Shown: in pieces, positions 35,021-46,637 of the stretch | Layout: the number at the start of each line of letters is the position of its first letter | How positions within the stretch are numbered: the stretch's first letter is position 1 | Origin: Dendrocalamus latiflorus | Taxonomy: Eukaryota > Streptophyta > Magnoliopsida > Poales > Poaceae | Direction: 5' to 3' | DNA: 64,000 nt | Assembly: GCA_017311315.1 (NCBI GenBank) | Contig: CM029612.1 | Span: forward strand, 22,380,211 to 22,444,210 | The notes under the pieces: model-generated | Database searches by the model: none | The model's input: the letters and a program-made list of their open reading frames with translations, nothing else | What the model was told of the DNA's origin: nothing | Program-made: the position numbers and the translations under genes

Positions 35021-35224
35021 GCTTTCTGTGGGATGGCGATTCTTTCTGTGTGATGGGAAAGGAGAGAGATGGAGAATGAGATGGGCTGGAAATTTTTGAA
35101 ATGGGCCAAAACTTTTGGCTGAAATGTGCCAAATGTTTTGGTTGAAATGAGCTTCTTTTGAAGTGGGCCAAGAAAACCGAATTTCACCGAAATTCAAGAA
35201 TTTTAGCCCGAAAATATTTTCCCT

Positions 35225-35796
35225 GCCACTTGCATGCATGCAATGCCTACCTTAGGGCAGAAGAACACAGGAAACAGCAAAGTGTAAAGACACAGGAAAC
35301 AGCAAAGTGTAAAGGCAGCTAGGTATGTACGTAGGCAGTGCCTGTTCCCTTGCAAGACTGGAGTAGGAGTTGGACTCCAGTGGATCATGCATGCTGCATC
35401 TGAGGGAAAGGAAAGACAGGTAGGGGGAGAAGAAAAAACAACACAAATAGTAAATTTAGTTTTTCTCTCTTTGGGGCCTAATTGTTTTGTTGCTATGTGT
35501 TTGTGTGGGGGACCTTTGCCTCTACACGCATGCAATATTATGCAAGCCCATGCTTCAGCGAGCCTCTGCCCAATGGAATTTGCATATGTACATACATAAC
35601 CAAAATATTTTAGCTAGCCAACAGATACACACACATGCATGCATACACTACATATGAGTTCATCAAATAATTGGAGGCGAGTTGTACAGCTTGAATGCCA
35701 ACCACTAGAGCTCAAATAAACCGCAGGTCGGGAAAGCAAAACCACTTTTGCAGCGTGTGTGTGATCGGTAGAATATCGAAGGATCATGTGAGAAGA
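35225..35796. other. Intergenic, no gene seen
   Basis: A 23-bp direct repeat (ACACAGGAAACAGCAAAGTG core) occurs at about 35265 and 35290. ATGCATGC/ACACAC-rich simple sequence lies near 35620. No coding evidence. Confidence 0.45.
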
Positions 35797-37922
35797 TCCA
35801 TGATATTGTTACGATGAATTATTATAATGTTTGTTGAGTAATCAATTGATTTTGCAAAACTTGCATTTGATTTGGACTGTTTTCTGGAAGTGTCAGGAAA
35901 ATCGGAAGTACCGCAGGTATTAGTGCGATAGTTCCGCTTTGCAGAAGTACCGCAAGTATAAGTGCGGTAGTACAGCTTGGTGGAAGTACCGACTAGAATT
36001 GCAGTATGTTTTTTTTCTAGAGAAGTCCAGGTGAGATTTTCAATGTGCGGAAGTACTGATTTGGGGAGCGGTAGTACCGCAAAGCAGAAGTACCAGTATG
36101 GTAAGTGCGGTACTTTCGATCTTCCTAGAAAACAGGGTTTGGGGGAATTGAGTCATAGATTAAGTTGAGTTGACCTGAGTTATTGGATTAAGGGTGCATG
36201 TCTTGGCTAATGTAGGTTAAGTTGTGAAGAACTTTTGCCTGGAAAGGTTTTGGAGAATTGAGTCATGGATTAAATTGGGTTGACCTGGGTCATTAGATTA
36301 AGGGGGCATGATGCATGTCTTGGCTAATATAGGTCAAGTTGTGAAGAACTTATGCCTGGAAACGATTTCTTTATCTTTGGATGTGTAAGGTCGTTTGGAG
36401 TCAACTATGGTCAATGGTGATGATTGGGGCTAGACTCATGAAGGAGTCAATGCCCAGAACGATCGAGGATGCCAGGTGAGATGGTGAGCTCAAGCATGGC
36501 ATGAAAAAGGCGGGAAATATTGAAGGGGAGTTCGAACGGCGGGATGTCGCCATGTAGTTTGCATAGGCCAAGTAAGTCGTAGTTCAGTAGAACCGGGATG
36601 GGAGAGACTTGGTAACGTGTGGCAAGCTATTAGTGCACCTACACGTAACAAGCATGACGATTGTTTGCAATGGTTGGTGATAACCGGATCAAGGAAGAGT
36701 ATTTTAGTAGTTTGACCAAAATACAAGAAATAATCTTGGATCAAAATCGCGGTGTATGGGCGATGCGTTGGAGAGCGGTTTACGTCAAGGTAGAGCTGGT
36801 TAAATCAAGGCTAAGGATTTAACGGATGCACATTTATGCGTTTTGAAAAGCGTGCATAAGTGAACTTATATGAGTAAAACACGTGTGTAGGGGGTTAACG
36901 GGTTTCGCTCATTGTAATAGTGGATAGAATCCACTAAGGTGCATAGGTGGCTGGTTGCCCACCTATAAAAGGGGTTGGGATGGAGACATGTAGGGTTAAC
37001 CTTCTAACCCATCTCTTGTGCTCTCTTCTCCAGGGTTAGGGTTTGAGAGTGAATACCTTAGGTACTCTTTGTCCTCTAATGTGGAGTGGTTGTAAAATCT
37101 ACCTTCTCAAGTAAGCAATACATCAATCTTTGTACAACTCTTGAGTCCCTCTTATTTTTTATTAATATGCTTGACTTTTGGTTGGTTTTGATCTCTCTTC
37201 TTTCCTTCTTGTGATCTTGCTATGCCAAAGACATGTAAGAGATGGAGATAATCCTTGCAAATACATCTCCACCCATCTAGGCATTTTGATAGTAAGATTC
37301 ACGAGAAAACCCGCTTTTGCTTGATTTGGCCTTAAGGTGTGATTTTTATATCCGAGGGTTTTTGACATAATTTCTTTCTTGTTCTTGCTTGCTGGGACAT
37401 GTAGGAACATATCTAAAACCATCTTGGCCATCGTCCACCCACGAGCAAGTTGTATTAACCGATTTTGGTTTTGACTCGGTTTTGGTGCAACCTTCTAATA
37501 AACTAAAAAAGGTCTCAAATTTGACCATATTTTTATGATCGTTTGTTAGAATATATTCACAATACCCAAGAGAAGATCTCTGCAAAATCTCATATCATTT
37601 GGATCTTTGAATCACAAGTTCCATCGATTCTTGGTCTTGAACTTGGGTTGAAATTACTGTTCACCGAGGAAATCGAAGGTACCGTAGTGCAAACAACGGT
37701 ACTTCTGAAAATTGGAAGTACCATAGTACAAATAAAGGTACTTCCTATTTCTCTGATTTTTTTCTTCAAAATTTTAGAGGGTTGTTTTGCTTGTTTGGTG
37801 GTGATTTCTCATTCCAATCTTCATAACTTTATAGCTATTGGGGTAAAAGATTGTTGAATATTTGGAGGAAATTAGAAGGCACCATTCACCCTCCCCTCTC
37901 TGTTGCCATCTTCGGTCTTTCA
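35797..37922 (+). mobile_element. Copia-type LTR (+ strand), related to 12.2-13.9 kb
   Basis: The interval from about 36330 to 37920 is the same family as the minus-strand LTR at 12240..13900. It ends with ACCATTCACCCTCCCCTCT and TTCGGTCTTTCA, the usual 3' end of grass copia LTRs. The proximal part (35890-36120) and 37670-37745 carry many copies of GGAAGTACCGCA and its complement GCGGTACTTC. No internal coding domain follows on either side, so it is a solo or truncated LTR. The left border is approximate and no target duplication was found. Confidence 0.6.
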
Positions 37923-38186
37923 AATATGTAGATGCAGATAAATCAAATGATAGTGTCATAAAACAAATAATAGTGTGATCTTAGCGGCATTGTACAAGCC
38001 TCAGTGAATCTCCCCTTCATGTTGTTTAATGTAAGAATCGGCACTAAACTAAACCAGAGCATCTGTGTCAAACTAAACCGGAGCATCTGTGTCACTCATC
38101 AGGGCTACAAGGGGTGATCACATGGTAGTCATTTTACAAGCAGATCAGTGTTGTGCTTGAGTGCTAAAGCTAGTCGTCTGCTGGAG
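37923..38186. other. Intergenic, no gene seen
   Basis: Contains a short direct duplication (ACTAAACCAGAGCATCTGTG and a near copy) at about 38045-38090. No coding evidence. Confidence 0.45.
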
Positions 38187-38998
38187 TTTTTTTTTCAAAG
38201 CACACAAAAGGCTTATGTGTCTCTGTATTAAAGATGTAAGGAGAATAACAACCAATGAACAAACCTCTTACAATGCAAATAAGAAAAATCAAAGTAACCA
38301 CCAAATGAAAAACAGAAAAAGAGAAAACATAAGAAAGATTACAACTAGGATCAGCTAATTTAAGCCAGTTACGCAAGCTTGAGGCACCTGACAAACACCG
38401 CAAAATACCCTCCTGTCGAATGGTAACTAAAATATCTTGTATGATGTTACAATTGCCATAGAAGACACGTGCATTAATTTCCTTCTAGATTAACCAATAG
38501 ACTAGAATCACCAAGGTATCGAAGCCCTCTTTAGGTCCTTTGGCACTATGCTTCTAGCTGAAGTCCACAATTCCACTACTTGAGAAGATATTGACGGCAT
38601 GAGGGTTGCATGATTGGTAGTAGACAAACTGTCATACCAAAATTGCCTCGCGACCACACAATTAACCAATAGGTGTTGTACTGTCTCCTGTTCTTGCTCA
38701 CACATGACACAACTTCAGGGTAAAGTAATCCTCTCTTCTACAACCAATCAACTGTCCAACAACACCTCTGAACAACCAACCACACAATAAACTTGCATCT
38801 TAGTGGTGCCTTAGATTTGTATGCCAATCTTGTTGTGTATAGAGACGAAGAAGACCATTTCCAAATTATGTTGTCTTGTATCCCTTCCTGCAGATGGATT
38901 TGTGTCAACTGATTCCAAACCATGAAGTACTCATTCAGAGCTGCTACTGACAAACTATCCTGAATATCCCTAATCCATGCTCCATCGATTAAAGCCTT
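38187..38998 (-). pseudogene. LINE-B ORF2 C-terminus (zf-RVT) and 3' end
   Basis: Minus-strand text includes DNIIWKWSSSSLYTTRLAY, APLRCKFIVWLVVQRCCW, then MCEQEQETVQHLLVNCVVAR (C...H-x4-C of the zf-RVT domain) and a degenerate 'WliWKEiNARVF' block, the usual end of plant LINE ORF2. Stops split it. The element ends at the A-tract (Ts on +) near 38187. Confidence 0.8.
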
Positions 38999-40955
38999 TG
39001 TTGAAAATTTCTCTTGATCAATCTCTGTTGTCGCTTCAGCTGTGGGTCCCTATTCTGTTGTGACTCCTCCTGGTGACGTTCCTTTTGCTGGCTTCTACAC
39101 ATGAAGCCCCTAACTCAATGTGACTCGCCTGGTCTCCGTGGATTTGCACCGTGCCCGACTTCTTCAAGAGATGGACACATTGATGACCTTGCTCTCGGAT
39201 GCACACGCCTATACTCTGCCACCCTTCCGCTGGTTCCTGCTTCCACCGACGTCACCTCTTCGTGGGACTCACCTAATCCTAGCTAATGTGACATGTCTAG
39301 ACGTCTCCTTTCTCCTGACCTGCACTTCACGCAAGAAAAACAAACCTCCTGCTACTCCCCACATGATGCATATCCTCTGCTTGGCCTCTGTACACAAGAG
39401 AACATGATACAAAGGCACAAACCATGAACACAGTAGATTGGTTTTCTTTTCTTTTCCCTTTATTACTCTCCCGCAATCACAGTGATTGCTTCCCACTGTT
39501 TACAAGACTCAGTTGTGCCTTATAAAGCAAGACTCAGTTGTGACCACCTCCCACGGTTGTTTGATGAGCCACGACCGTCCCTCGGATCTCCCTTTACTAG
39601 CAATGTTTGCTTGTTATGAGTCTAGAATGTTTGCTCGTTACGTGACTAAAACCCCTTTAGTAACTCCTTATGTGCCTTGAGGGAGCCAATGATCTCTTCT
39701 CTCTTCTTCTTGTCCAGATCGAAGGAGTACATAAGTGTGGTGACAATAGATATATACTTCTCCGGAAGCACACGCAAGTACTTTTGCACTGCCACAGATT
39801 CCTCTATCTTGTCGCCAAGAGAGTTAATCTGATTGTACAACGATGTTAGCTTGCCGACGAACTAGTCCACCGACTGGGTCTCTCCCATCTTGAGATTCTT
39901 GAACTCGCTCCACAAATTTTAGAGCCACACCTCCTTCACATGATCAATGCCATCGTGCATTGTCTGCAGCATCTCCCATGCCTCCCATGCCGTCTCTTTG
40001 CCGATGAGCTGATGCATCATCGCATCTAGCACTGCCTGGTAGATGATGACCAAAGCCGTCTGATTCACCTTGGGGTCCACCTCCTTATCCTTCCCCTTCG
40101 AATCGACTACACCCCAGACTCCCTAAGCACGTATATTCGTCTTCATCTTCATTGCCCATACCAGGTAATTGTCGGTCGTCAGGAGAGGGTACTGAATAGA
40201 GATCAGCCCACTTTGGGCACTCAAAGTCGACGCTTCTCTCCTGTTCTTCAGGTACCACCAAGATCAGCAAGCTCTTATACCACTTGTTGAAAATTTCTCT
40301 TGATCAATCTCTGTTGTCGCTTCGGCCGTGGGTCCTTGTTCCGTCGTGACTCCTCCTAGCGATGTTCCTTCTGTTGTCTTCTACATGCGAAGCCCCTAGC
40401 TTGATGTGACCTGCCTGGTCTCTGTGGATCTGCACCATGCCCGGCTTCTTCATGTGATGGACATAGCGATGACCTTGCTCTCGGATGCGCACGTCTATAC
40501 TCTGCTGCCCTTCCGTTGGTACCTGCTTCCGCCGACGTCACCTCTCCGTGGGACTCGCCTGATCCCAGCTAATGTGACGTGTCTAGATGTCTCCTTTCTC
40601 CTCGCCTACACTTCACGCAAGAGAAACAAGCCTCCTGCTGCTCCCCACGTGATGCATATCCTCTGCTTGGCCTCTGTACACAAGAGAACATGATACGAAG
40701 GCACAAACTATGAACATAGTAGATTGGTTTCCTTTTCCCTTTATTACTCTCCCGCAATCACACAGATTGCTTCCCACTGTTTACAGGATTCGGCTGTGCC
40801 TTATAAAGCAAGATTACACGACTCTAAGACGGACACAATAATCCAACTCGGAAACGAACTCAACTCATGTCGTATACGTACATGGCAACAATGCGTATAT
40901 GTATACGGGCTCAGACTCAGACTCGTAAAAAGAAACAAGATTACTAACTCTAACA
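38999..40955 (-). mobile_element. Deleted copia element nested in LINE-B
   Basis: Minus orientation. The 5' LTR (40285..40955, 671 bp) starts TGTTAGAGTTAGTAATC and ends TTTTCAACA. Next comes the primer-binding-like TGGTATAAGAGC (40271..40282), a gag remnant (39646-40270), and a partial 3' LTR (38999 to about 39533) ending in the same TTTTCAACA. Flanks are GCCTT and GCCTC, a target duplication with one change. Protease, integrase, RT and RNase H are all missing, and the 3' LTR has lost its first 140 or so bases, so one deletion probably removed pol plus U3. The two LTR copies differ at many sites, indicating age. Confidence 0.85.
39646..40270 (-). pseudogene. Copia gag remnant (UBN2-type)
   Basis: A minus-strand frame at 39840-39646 gives VAVQKYLRVLPEKYISIV and KKREEIIGSLKAHKEL, matching the C-terminal part of copia gag ('v.k.L..lP..y..i...', 'eli..L...E.r'). 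An upstream frame at 40270-40085 has the N-terminal WADLYS-like piece with an altered frame. No zinc knuckle remains. Confidence 0.6.
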
Positions 40956-42288
40956 GCCTCCTTCATCGGTCGTTGCTGCCTTGACTTCTTGCCCACCATT
41001 TGACACAAGGTGGGCACAATAGACTTGATAGAATCACCACCCAACCATCTATCAGTCCAAAATAGAGCCGACCTCCCATCTCTCAATTCTATCTTTAAAG
41101 AAACATCAAACATTGCTTGGACTGCCTTCTCCTGATGTCCTCGAACATGGACCACATCATGGTACTGTCAGTTCTCTTGAGCCATAGCCATTTTATTTTT
41201 AGTGCATAACTCATAATTTGGAGATCTTGGATGCCCAGTCCCCCATACTCAACTGGACGACACACATTGTTCCATCCCACCAACCACTTGCCTGCCTAAA
41301 CTGATTCCTGGCCCGACCACAGAAACACCTTAGTAGTTGGAGGTGAGCTTTTCTTAAACGCTTAGTAGATAAACAAATTGGTGTAGCTGAGCACTTTTCC
41401 AAGGGAATAAGAACAAGGGAATTCGGTCAATTGACAATTGAAGTTTTCAGCCGCCACCTGCAGATCTTCCTCTGTACAACAAATTGGTGTAGCTGAGCAC
41501 TTTTCCAAGTTTGTGCGCAGTCCTGTCACCATCCCAAACGAGTGGAGGATTCTCTTGACAGTTTCAAATTCAGAGGCCGTCAGAGTAATGAAAACTACGA
41601 CATTATCTGCGTAAAAAATGCTCTATGCTTAATAGCTTCGTGGCCCAAAGATTTTAGCACATTCTCAGAGGTTGCCTTCTGAAAGATTTTGTTGAGAACT
41701 TCCATAACCAAAATAAATAACATCGGAGACAAAGGATCGCCTTGTCTCCGACCACGTTCATTCCAAATCTGCGCCCCGCGCTGCCCATTAAGCATCACCT
41801 TAGTGCTTGCCGAAGAGAGCATCATGAAAATCCAGTCGCGCCATCGATGCTCGAAACCTCTGTATTGCAGCAACTCCAGCAAAAACGGGCAGGAAACAGT
41901 GTCAAACGCCTTCGCAATGTCCAATTTAAGAAGCATCCTCTGTCTTTTCTTGTGCTGACAAAGTTTAGCTTAATATTGGATATATTTGAAATTGTCTTGG
42001 TCTCTTGGATGGACCTTCCCTTTATAAAAGCACTTTGATTTGGATCTACAAGTTGGTGTAAATGCCGGGCCAAACGAGTTGCTAGAATTTTAGAAACAAA
42101 ACTATATATCAAGCATATTGGCCTGAAGTCTTTTGGCAGCAAAGCTTCAGCTTTCTTCGGTATTAATGTGATCAAAGCATTATTGAGCTTATAAAGATGC
42201 CTGCCCTGGAGATTGTACACCACCTGTAAAGCCTCAATTATTTCTTTTTTTATTACTGACCACGCCTTTGGGTAAAACAGGCCAGTAA
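40956..42288 (-). pseudogene. LINE-B reverse transcriptase, main part
   Basis: On the minus strand: TGLFYPKAWSVIKKEIIE, NALITLIPKKAEALLPKDF, ANQSAFIKGRSIQET-like text (here DPNQSAFIKGRS), the catalytic LLKLDIAKAFDTVSCPFLL, RRQGDPLSPMLFILVMEVL, and FYADNVVVF, where the second catalytic Asp of YADD is replaced by Asn. Then the GGLGIQDLQIMSYALKIKW and RDGRSALFWTDRW blocks typical of plant LINEs. Two frameshifts (near 41935 and 41600) and the YADN change make it inactive. Confidence 0.9.
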
Positions 42289-42739
42289 GGGCCTGTTTGG
42301 GACTGCTCCACTCCAGTTTTTTCAACTCTGCTCCAAACTTGTGTAGCCAAACGGGTCCAACTCCAAGAACTCTGCTCCAAGAAAAAGATGGAGTTGAAGG
42401 CCTACTCTACGTTTTTTCTGGAGCTCCTCAAGGGGTACTCCAGAAACTGAAGTTTTGTATCTCCTCATGAAGTTGGAAGAAAATTACCCACCACTGCCAT
42501 TACACAATTCCTCTCCTCGATACAGATTCGATTTCTTTTCTTCTCCTCCACACCCACCCGCGCGGCCTTCTCCTCCACACCCACCCGCGCGCGGCTCCTC
42601 TCCTCCCCCCACCCGCGCCGCCGCTCGCCTCCGCCACCACCCGCGCCGCTCGTCTCCATCCCCCCGGCGCCGCTCCTCTCTTCCGCAGCTTGCCGTCAAG
42701 CCGAAGCCTCTCTCTCGCACGCTTTTGCGGAAAACATCC

Positions 42740-43190
42740 TTCCCATGAGTTGAGGCCGCCGATGGGCCCGCCCTCCCAGGACCCCGCGTCGTCGCCTTCC
42801 GGCTCGTCCAGGCGCCGGCATCGGGGTCGCCGTCCCTCGGCTCCTCCGCGCCGGCATCGGGGTCGCCGTCCCTCAGCAGCTCCGCCGCCTGCTCCCTTGA
42901 CCTCACCAGCTTCCGCATCGGCGCCAGCGGCGACGGCGGCGGGGACGTCAAGCTCCTCTGCCAAAGCCTCGGCCTCTCCGGCCCCAACGACTTCGCCATA
43001 CCTGTCGCCGACTGGGAGGCGCACAAGGCCGTCCGCTCTTCCAACTCCGCCTCCAGCTCCCCCTCCGTGCAGCCGCACCCTGACCCCCCCCCCCCCGGCG
43101 CGGGGCTCCCCGCTCCGCCGCCGAGGTGCCGGCCTTGCCCTCAGCCGCTGATTCCGAGCTTCCGTCGAAGGAAACGGCCACGGATTTAGC
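42740..43190 (+). pseudogene. Captured fragment resembling MEKK1-like MAPKKK N-terminus
   Basis: A + frame through 42899-43060 reads LTSFRIGASGDGGGDVKLL, then CQSLGLSGPNDFAIPVADWE, then AHKAVRSSNSASS. The order 'tSFRIGg', '.SLG(V/L)SGP.D(L/F)AI....WEA.K.RSSS' is how I remember the non-catalytic N-terminus of plant MEKK1-type MAP kinase kinase kinases. Upstream is a repeated GSPSLGSSAPASGS-like stretch (a 45-bp near-duplicate in the DNA), and downstream a proline-rich run. No kinase domain is present. The fragment lacks a clear start and ends without splice support. Confidence 0.55.
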
Positions 43191-43433
43191 AATTGAAGCT
43201 CCAGCGCAGAACTGATCTTCTGGTTGATTGGAAGCTCACTTTGCTCTACACGATTGAATGGTAATTGAATTTCTACACGATTTCATCTTCAACAACACAA
43301 TCCTGAGTTGCAAGCAATCAGAATTCAACTAGAATCAGAATGTCATCCAATTCCATGAACCAAATCCTCTAGTATACAAGGGAATATGACAATTTGTTTT
43401 GCCAACATGTTGCAATAACTACACCCGTTCTAT

Positions 43434-43712
43434 GTGAAGACTGAACAATTCTCAGCTTCCGATCCTAACATTTGTCCCCTCGTTTATTTCCCTAGGTGCA
43501 TCTCCATGTTTAGTTTGAGCATTCAGGACCATTTCACGTACCTGGGAGTTGATATGGAAGCAGACGACTGGAGCACCTGTAGAATCATCACAGCTGAAAG
43601 CGTTAAGCAGTTCCAAGAGGATCTCGCCAGCAGTATTATCATGACAAAGCACGATGTTGATGTCTCCATCTTAGAACCTAGTGTGCAGACAGACTGGAGC
43701 AGTTCTAGATAG
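43434..43712 (+). pseudogene. Second open fragment in the PIF-like element, unrecognised
   Basis: An open + frame of 92 codons contains SIQDHFTYLGVDMEADDWS and QFQEDLASSIIMTKHDVDV. Composition is normal for protein, but I recognise no family. It may be a second captured exon or part of the same gene as the preceding fragment. Confidence 0.3.
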
Positions 43713-44261
43713 CCTACAGCATTCCTCTTATCGAATTTGGAGCAAAGGATGGAGCCTTGTTTTCTCTCGAAGACGGAGGCTTCAGTTGGAGAATTTCATT
43801 CAGATTGGGACGTACAGGGTTCTTTTCACAGCTTTGTGAATATGTGGAGATGTACATAAGGATGATAGTTTCATAGATCTTGGATTCGAATGATGGACTT
43901 TGTTAATTATCTATCATGCACGTTGCAATTTATGGGACAAAAGGACGGAATTATTTGACCAAAATATTTGTTTTTTGGTTTTCTCGAATAAATTAAATGT
44001 GATTATAATATCTTACACCATATTTCAATTGGCAACAAAAAAAATCAGTTACATATGCTCCGCAGACATCAAAATATACATCAAACATCATTCAGGGGCA
44101 CATTGGACCTTTCTCAGGGAAACCTCACATTCCTGAAGCTGGAGCTAACTGCGTGCCAAACATGACCACCTGCTCCAGGAACTCCACAGTGGAGCTGCTC
44201 CATGGTGGAGTTGGTGGAGCAGAGCTGAAAAAACTGGAGCAGAGCAGTCCCAAACAGGCCC

Positions 44262-45076
44262 TAAATCCCTTGGGCCCGGGAGTTTTTTCTGCTGGCTGCT
44301 CTTTGATAACAGTCCATATTCCATCTTCAGCAAAGGGTATCTCCCGATCACTAAAGCCATGCTCATTTCATCTTGAACTTCTAATTTCTGATTTATTTTT
44401 TACCATTCCTAAATTTTATCTTTTCTGATTTTTTTGGTTATTTTGAGTTTTTTTTGCTGATTCTTTTTTTTGTATTCATTTACATTGTCCGTGATGGGTT
44501 AATTTATTTTTTATTTCTAAATTTTTTAATTTTAGTTATGCCAAATAAACATTCATTAGCTATAGTATAATTTTAGTTATATACTAATTTATTTTAGTCT
44601 AACCGAGAGGCACCTTAGTTGTAAGTTGATTGCGTGACTTCTAGGCACAGCCGTTCCAATAACCTCATCAAAGTAGTCAGTCAACAGCTATTGCTTACGT
44701 TCCTGGCCGAAAGCCAACTCATTCCCATCCATCAAATTAGATATAAAATTCTTACGACGACGCACACTAGCATGCAAATGAAAGAAACGCGTGTTATCAT
44801 CGCCTTTCAACCATAAAAGCCTGGATCTGTGTCTTGCAATGGTTCTTTCCAATGATGCTAAACCAAGGCAAGTTTTTTTAAGCTCTTTCCTTAAGCAAAT
44901 CTCATCAACAGTGGGTTGCCTCCTTTCTTCAGTTCTTGCGCCTTGTCCAGCCGGAACACAACTTCCTTTGCAATCCAAATTTGTAGGCTGTAGCTTAATG
45001 TTTCCTACTTTTCTTTGACCCCAACTTTGCAACGCCGGCCTGGCCGTGTTTCGTAATAGGAAATCCAGTCACTTGA
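44262..45076 (-). pseudogene. LINE-B linker and start of RT, split by a MITE
   Basis: From 45032 down: RSRLLWLKGDDNTRFFHLHA then RRRKNFISNLMDGN, the conserved block between endonuclease and RT in plant LINEs. Then FDEVIGTAVPRSHAINLQL (44670-44618). A family A MITE interrupts (44354..44614). The frame resumes as GFSDREIPFAEDGIW and EKTPGPKGF up to the PIF-like element at 44261. Confidence 0.8.
44354..44614. repeat. Tourist-like MITE, family A copy 2
   Basis: Same internal word order as the copy at 717..970 and same right end (GAGAGGCACC then TTA). Flanked by CTA and TTA. It interrupts the LINE-B coding sequence just before the RT domain. Confidence 0.65.
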
Positions 45077-45434
45077 GGGCATATACAGTGATATAGACAC
45101 ATGTTGTCTATTGTATATTTCTATGTCATCTATGGACAATACTAAATACACCTTCTATAATAAGTTATTTATAAGTTGTCTATAATGGATTGTCTGTAAA
45201 ATATAAACAACATTGATACAGTGGTACGAAAACTATCTATAACAAGCTATTTATAGACAACATTAATACAATGGTATAAAAGATGTATATAGCAACCTTT
45301 TTTCTCACATTTCGACTATTTATAGAATTACAGTTGACCTCATTCTTTATCCTCTTTCTTTTTTATCCATCTTATTAAAATTTCTATATAACATCTTTTA
45401 TAGACAACTTGTGTCACTCTATTGTACATGTTCT
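45077..45434. repeat. MITE with GGGCATATACAGTG end
   Basis: The left end GGGCATATACAGTGATATAG and the reverse complement of the right end (AGAACATGTACAATAGAGTG) are imperfect inverted repeats. The interior has several copies of TTATAGACAAC and TCTATAA in both orientations. About 358 bp, non-coding, within LINE-B. Confidence 0.6.
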
Positions 45435-45586
45435 TAGTGGGTCTTTGATCTCAGCTGGGCACACCCATGCGTTCTGGACTGCTTCTAGAAAACCGTCAAG
45501 CTTTGTCCAAAAGGACTCAAACTGGAAAGGACGTTTTGCGTGGAAGTTGCAGCACGTCGAGAACAATAACGGGCAATGGTCAGAAA

Positions 45587-46131
45587 TAGGGCTGGATATC
45601 GAGCTGGCTCGGCTCGGCTCGGCTCGGCTCGGTCTGGCTCGGTAGGATAACGAGCTGGCTCGAGCTGGCTCGTTATAACTAACGAGCTAAAAAGCCAGCT
45701 CGGCTCGGCTCGACAAAAAGCTCGAGTTAGCTCGTTTGGCTCGTGAGCCAGGGCCAAAAAATATCTCCATCATATATTCATCCATGGAAGTTTGGCTCGT
45801 TTGGCTCGTTAGGCTCGTTTGGCTCGTTTGGGTACAATAGAGTACAAATTAACACATGCATGGCTCGTTTGGGTACAATAGAGTACAAATTTACACATTA
45901 ACACATGCAATAGAGTACAAATTAGGTCCATGGAAGCAGCATATGCATATCTAAATTCCTGGAAGCATGGCTCGTTTGGCTCGTGAGCGGCTCGCGAGCT
46001 GGCTCGAGTTGGCTCGTTATAGCTAACGAGCTAAAATCTTGGCTCGGCTCGGCTCGTTATCCTAACGAGCCGAGCCGAGCCAGCCACGAGCCGAGCGAGC
46101 TAACGAGCTTCGAGTTTTTCGTCCAGCCCTA
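45587..46131. mobile_element. hAT MITE rich in GGCTCG repeats
   Basis: The ends are TAGGGCTGGA and its inverse TCCAGCCCTA. GTCAGAAA flanks both (45579..45586 and 46132..46139), a perfect 8-bp hAT duplication. Both arms are made of runs of GGCTCG/CGAGCC (45600-45740 and 45965-46120) that can pair with each other; the centre holds two copies of a GGGTACAATAGAGTACAAAT stretch. Non-coding. It splits the LINE-B endonuclease region. Confidence 0.9.
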
Positions 46132-46139
46132 GTCAGAAA

Positions 46140-46275
46140 TAGAAGACGACCTCGCCTGAAGAAAGCAGTCCGGAAAGGCTTGTTCCCAATGTACCGAAAC
46201 CAACACACTAGCCTTTCTAGTGTCGGTTGCTCACGTTCCTTCCTCCAAGTAAACAATCTGCCATGTAAATAAATC
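46140..46275 (-). pseudogene. LINE-B endonuclease C-terminal fragment
   Basis: Minus-strand text IYLHGRLFTWRKEREQPTLE followed by RLVCWF matches the LINE endonuclease block '.l.Gr.FTWsNeR..PTL.RlDRw'. It stops at the copia insertion (46276). The matching upstream piece lies at 53304..53477. Confidence 0.7.
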
Positions 46276-46637
46276 TGTTAAGAAACATAGGCCTGGGCCA
46301 GCAGCCCGCGGCCCATGGTGGGCATCTCATTGTAGTCTACAAATAGAGAGCCAAACCAGCATATTATGCACACATGAATGAAAGCAATAAAGAAAGATCA
46401 GGAGTTCTCTCTATCTCTCTGTGTGTTCAATCTATTCTTCTGTGATTCTGTGATTGATTCATTCTTGTTCTAAACAGAGGAATTGCTTGCTCGGACTGGT
46501 CGCCAGCGACGGTTCCTCAACACGTTATCAGCACGACTTCGCTCCGATGAACGAAGGTAATCATCGAAGCACAGATTGAATTTTCTAGATCGCTTTGAAT
46601 CTGTATTTCTTTCGCGTTATAGATTGAATCACTATGG

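Larger units (their letters stand above)
42289..44261. mobile_element. PIF/Harbinger-like element (1973 bp) carrying host-gene sequence
   Basis: The ends are GGGCCTGTTTGGGACTGC and its inverse, with inverted repeats of about 46 bp (CTCCACTCCAGTTTTTTCA on the left arm, answered on the right). TAA flanks both ends (42286..42288 and 44262..44264), the PIF/Harbinger target type. Removing the element and one TAA restores the LINE-B reading frame across the site, which proves the insertion. No transposase is encoded. The interior 42500-43190 is over 65% GC and carries a piece resembling a plant MAPKKK N-terminus, so this is a Pack-type element. Confidence 0.85.

Noticed and set aside
34078..35224. 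Larger inverted-repeat element around the MULE MITE (GGGAAAA ends)
   Set aside because: Similar words exist at both places but no target duplication and poor alignment of the arms; only the inner element is supported.
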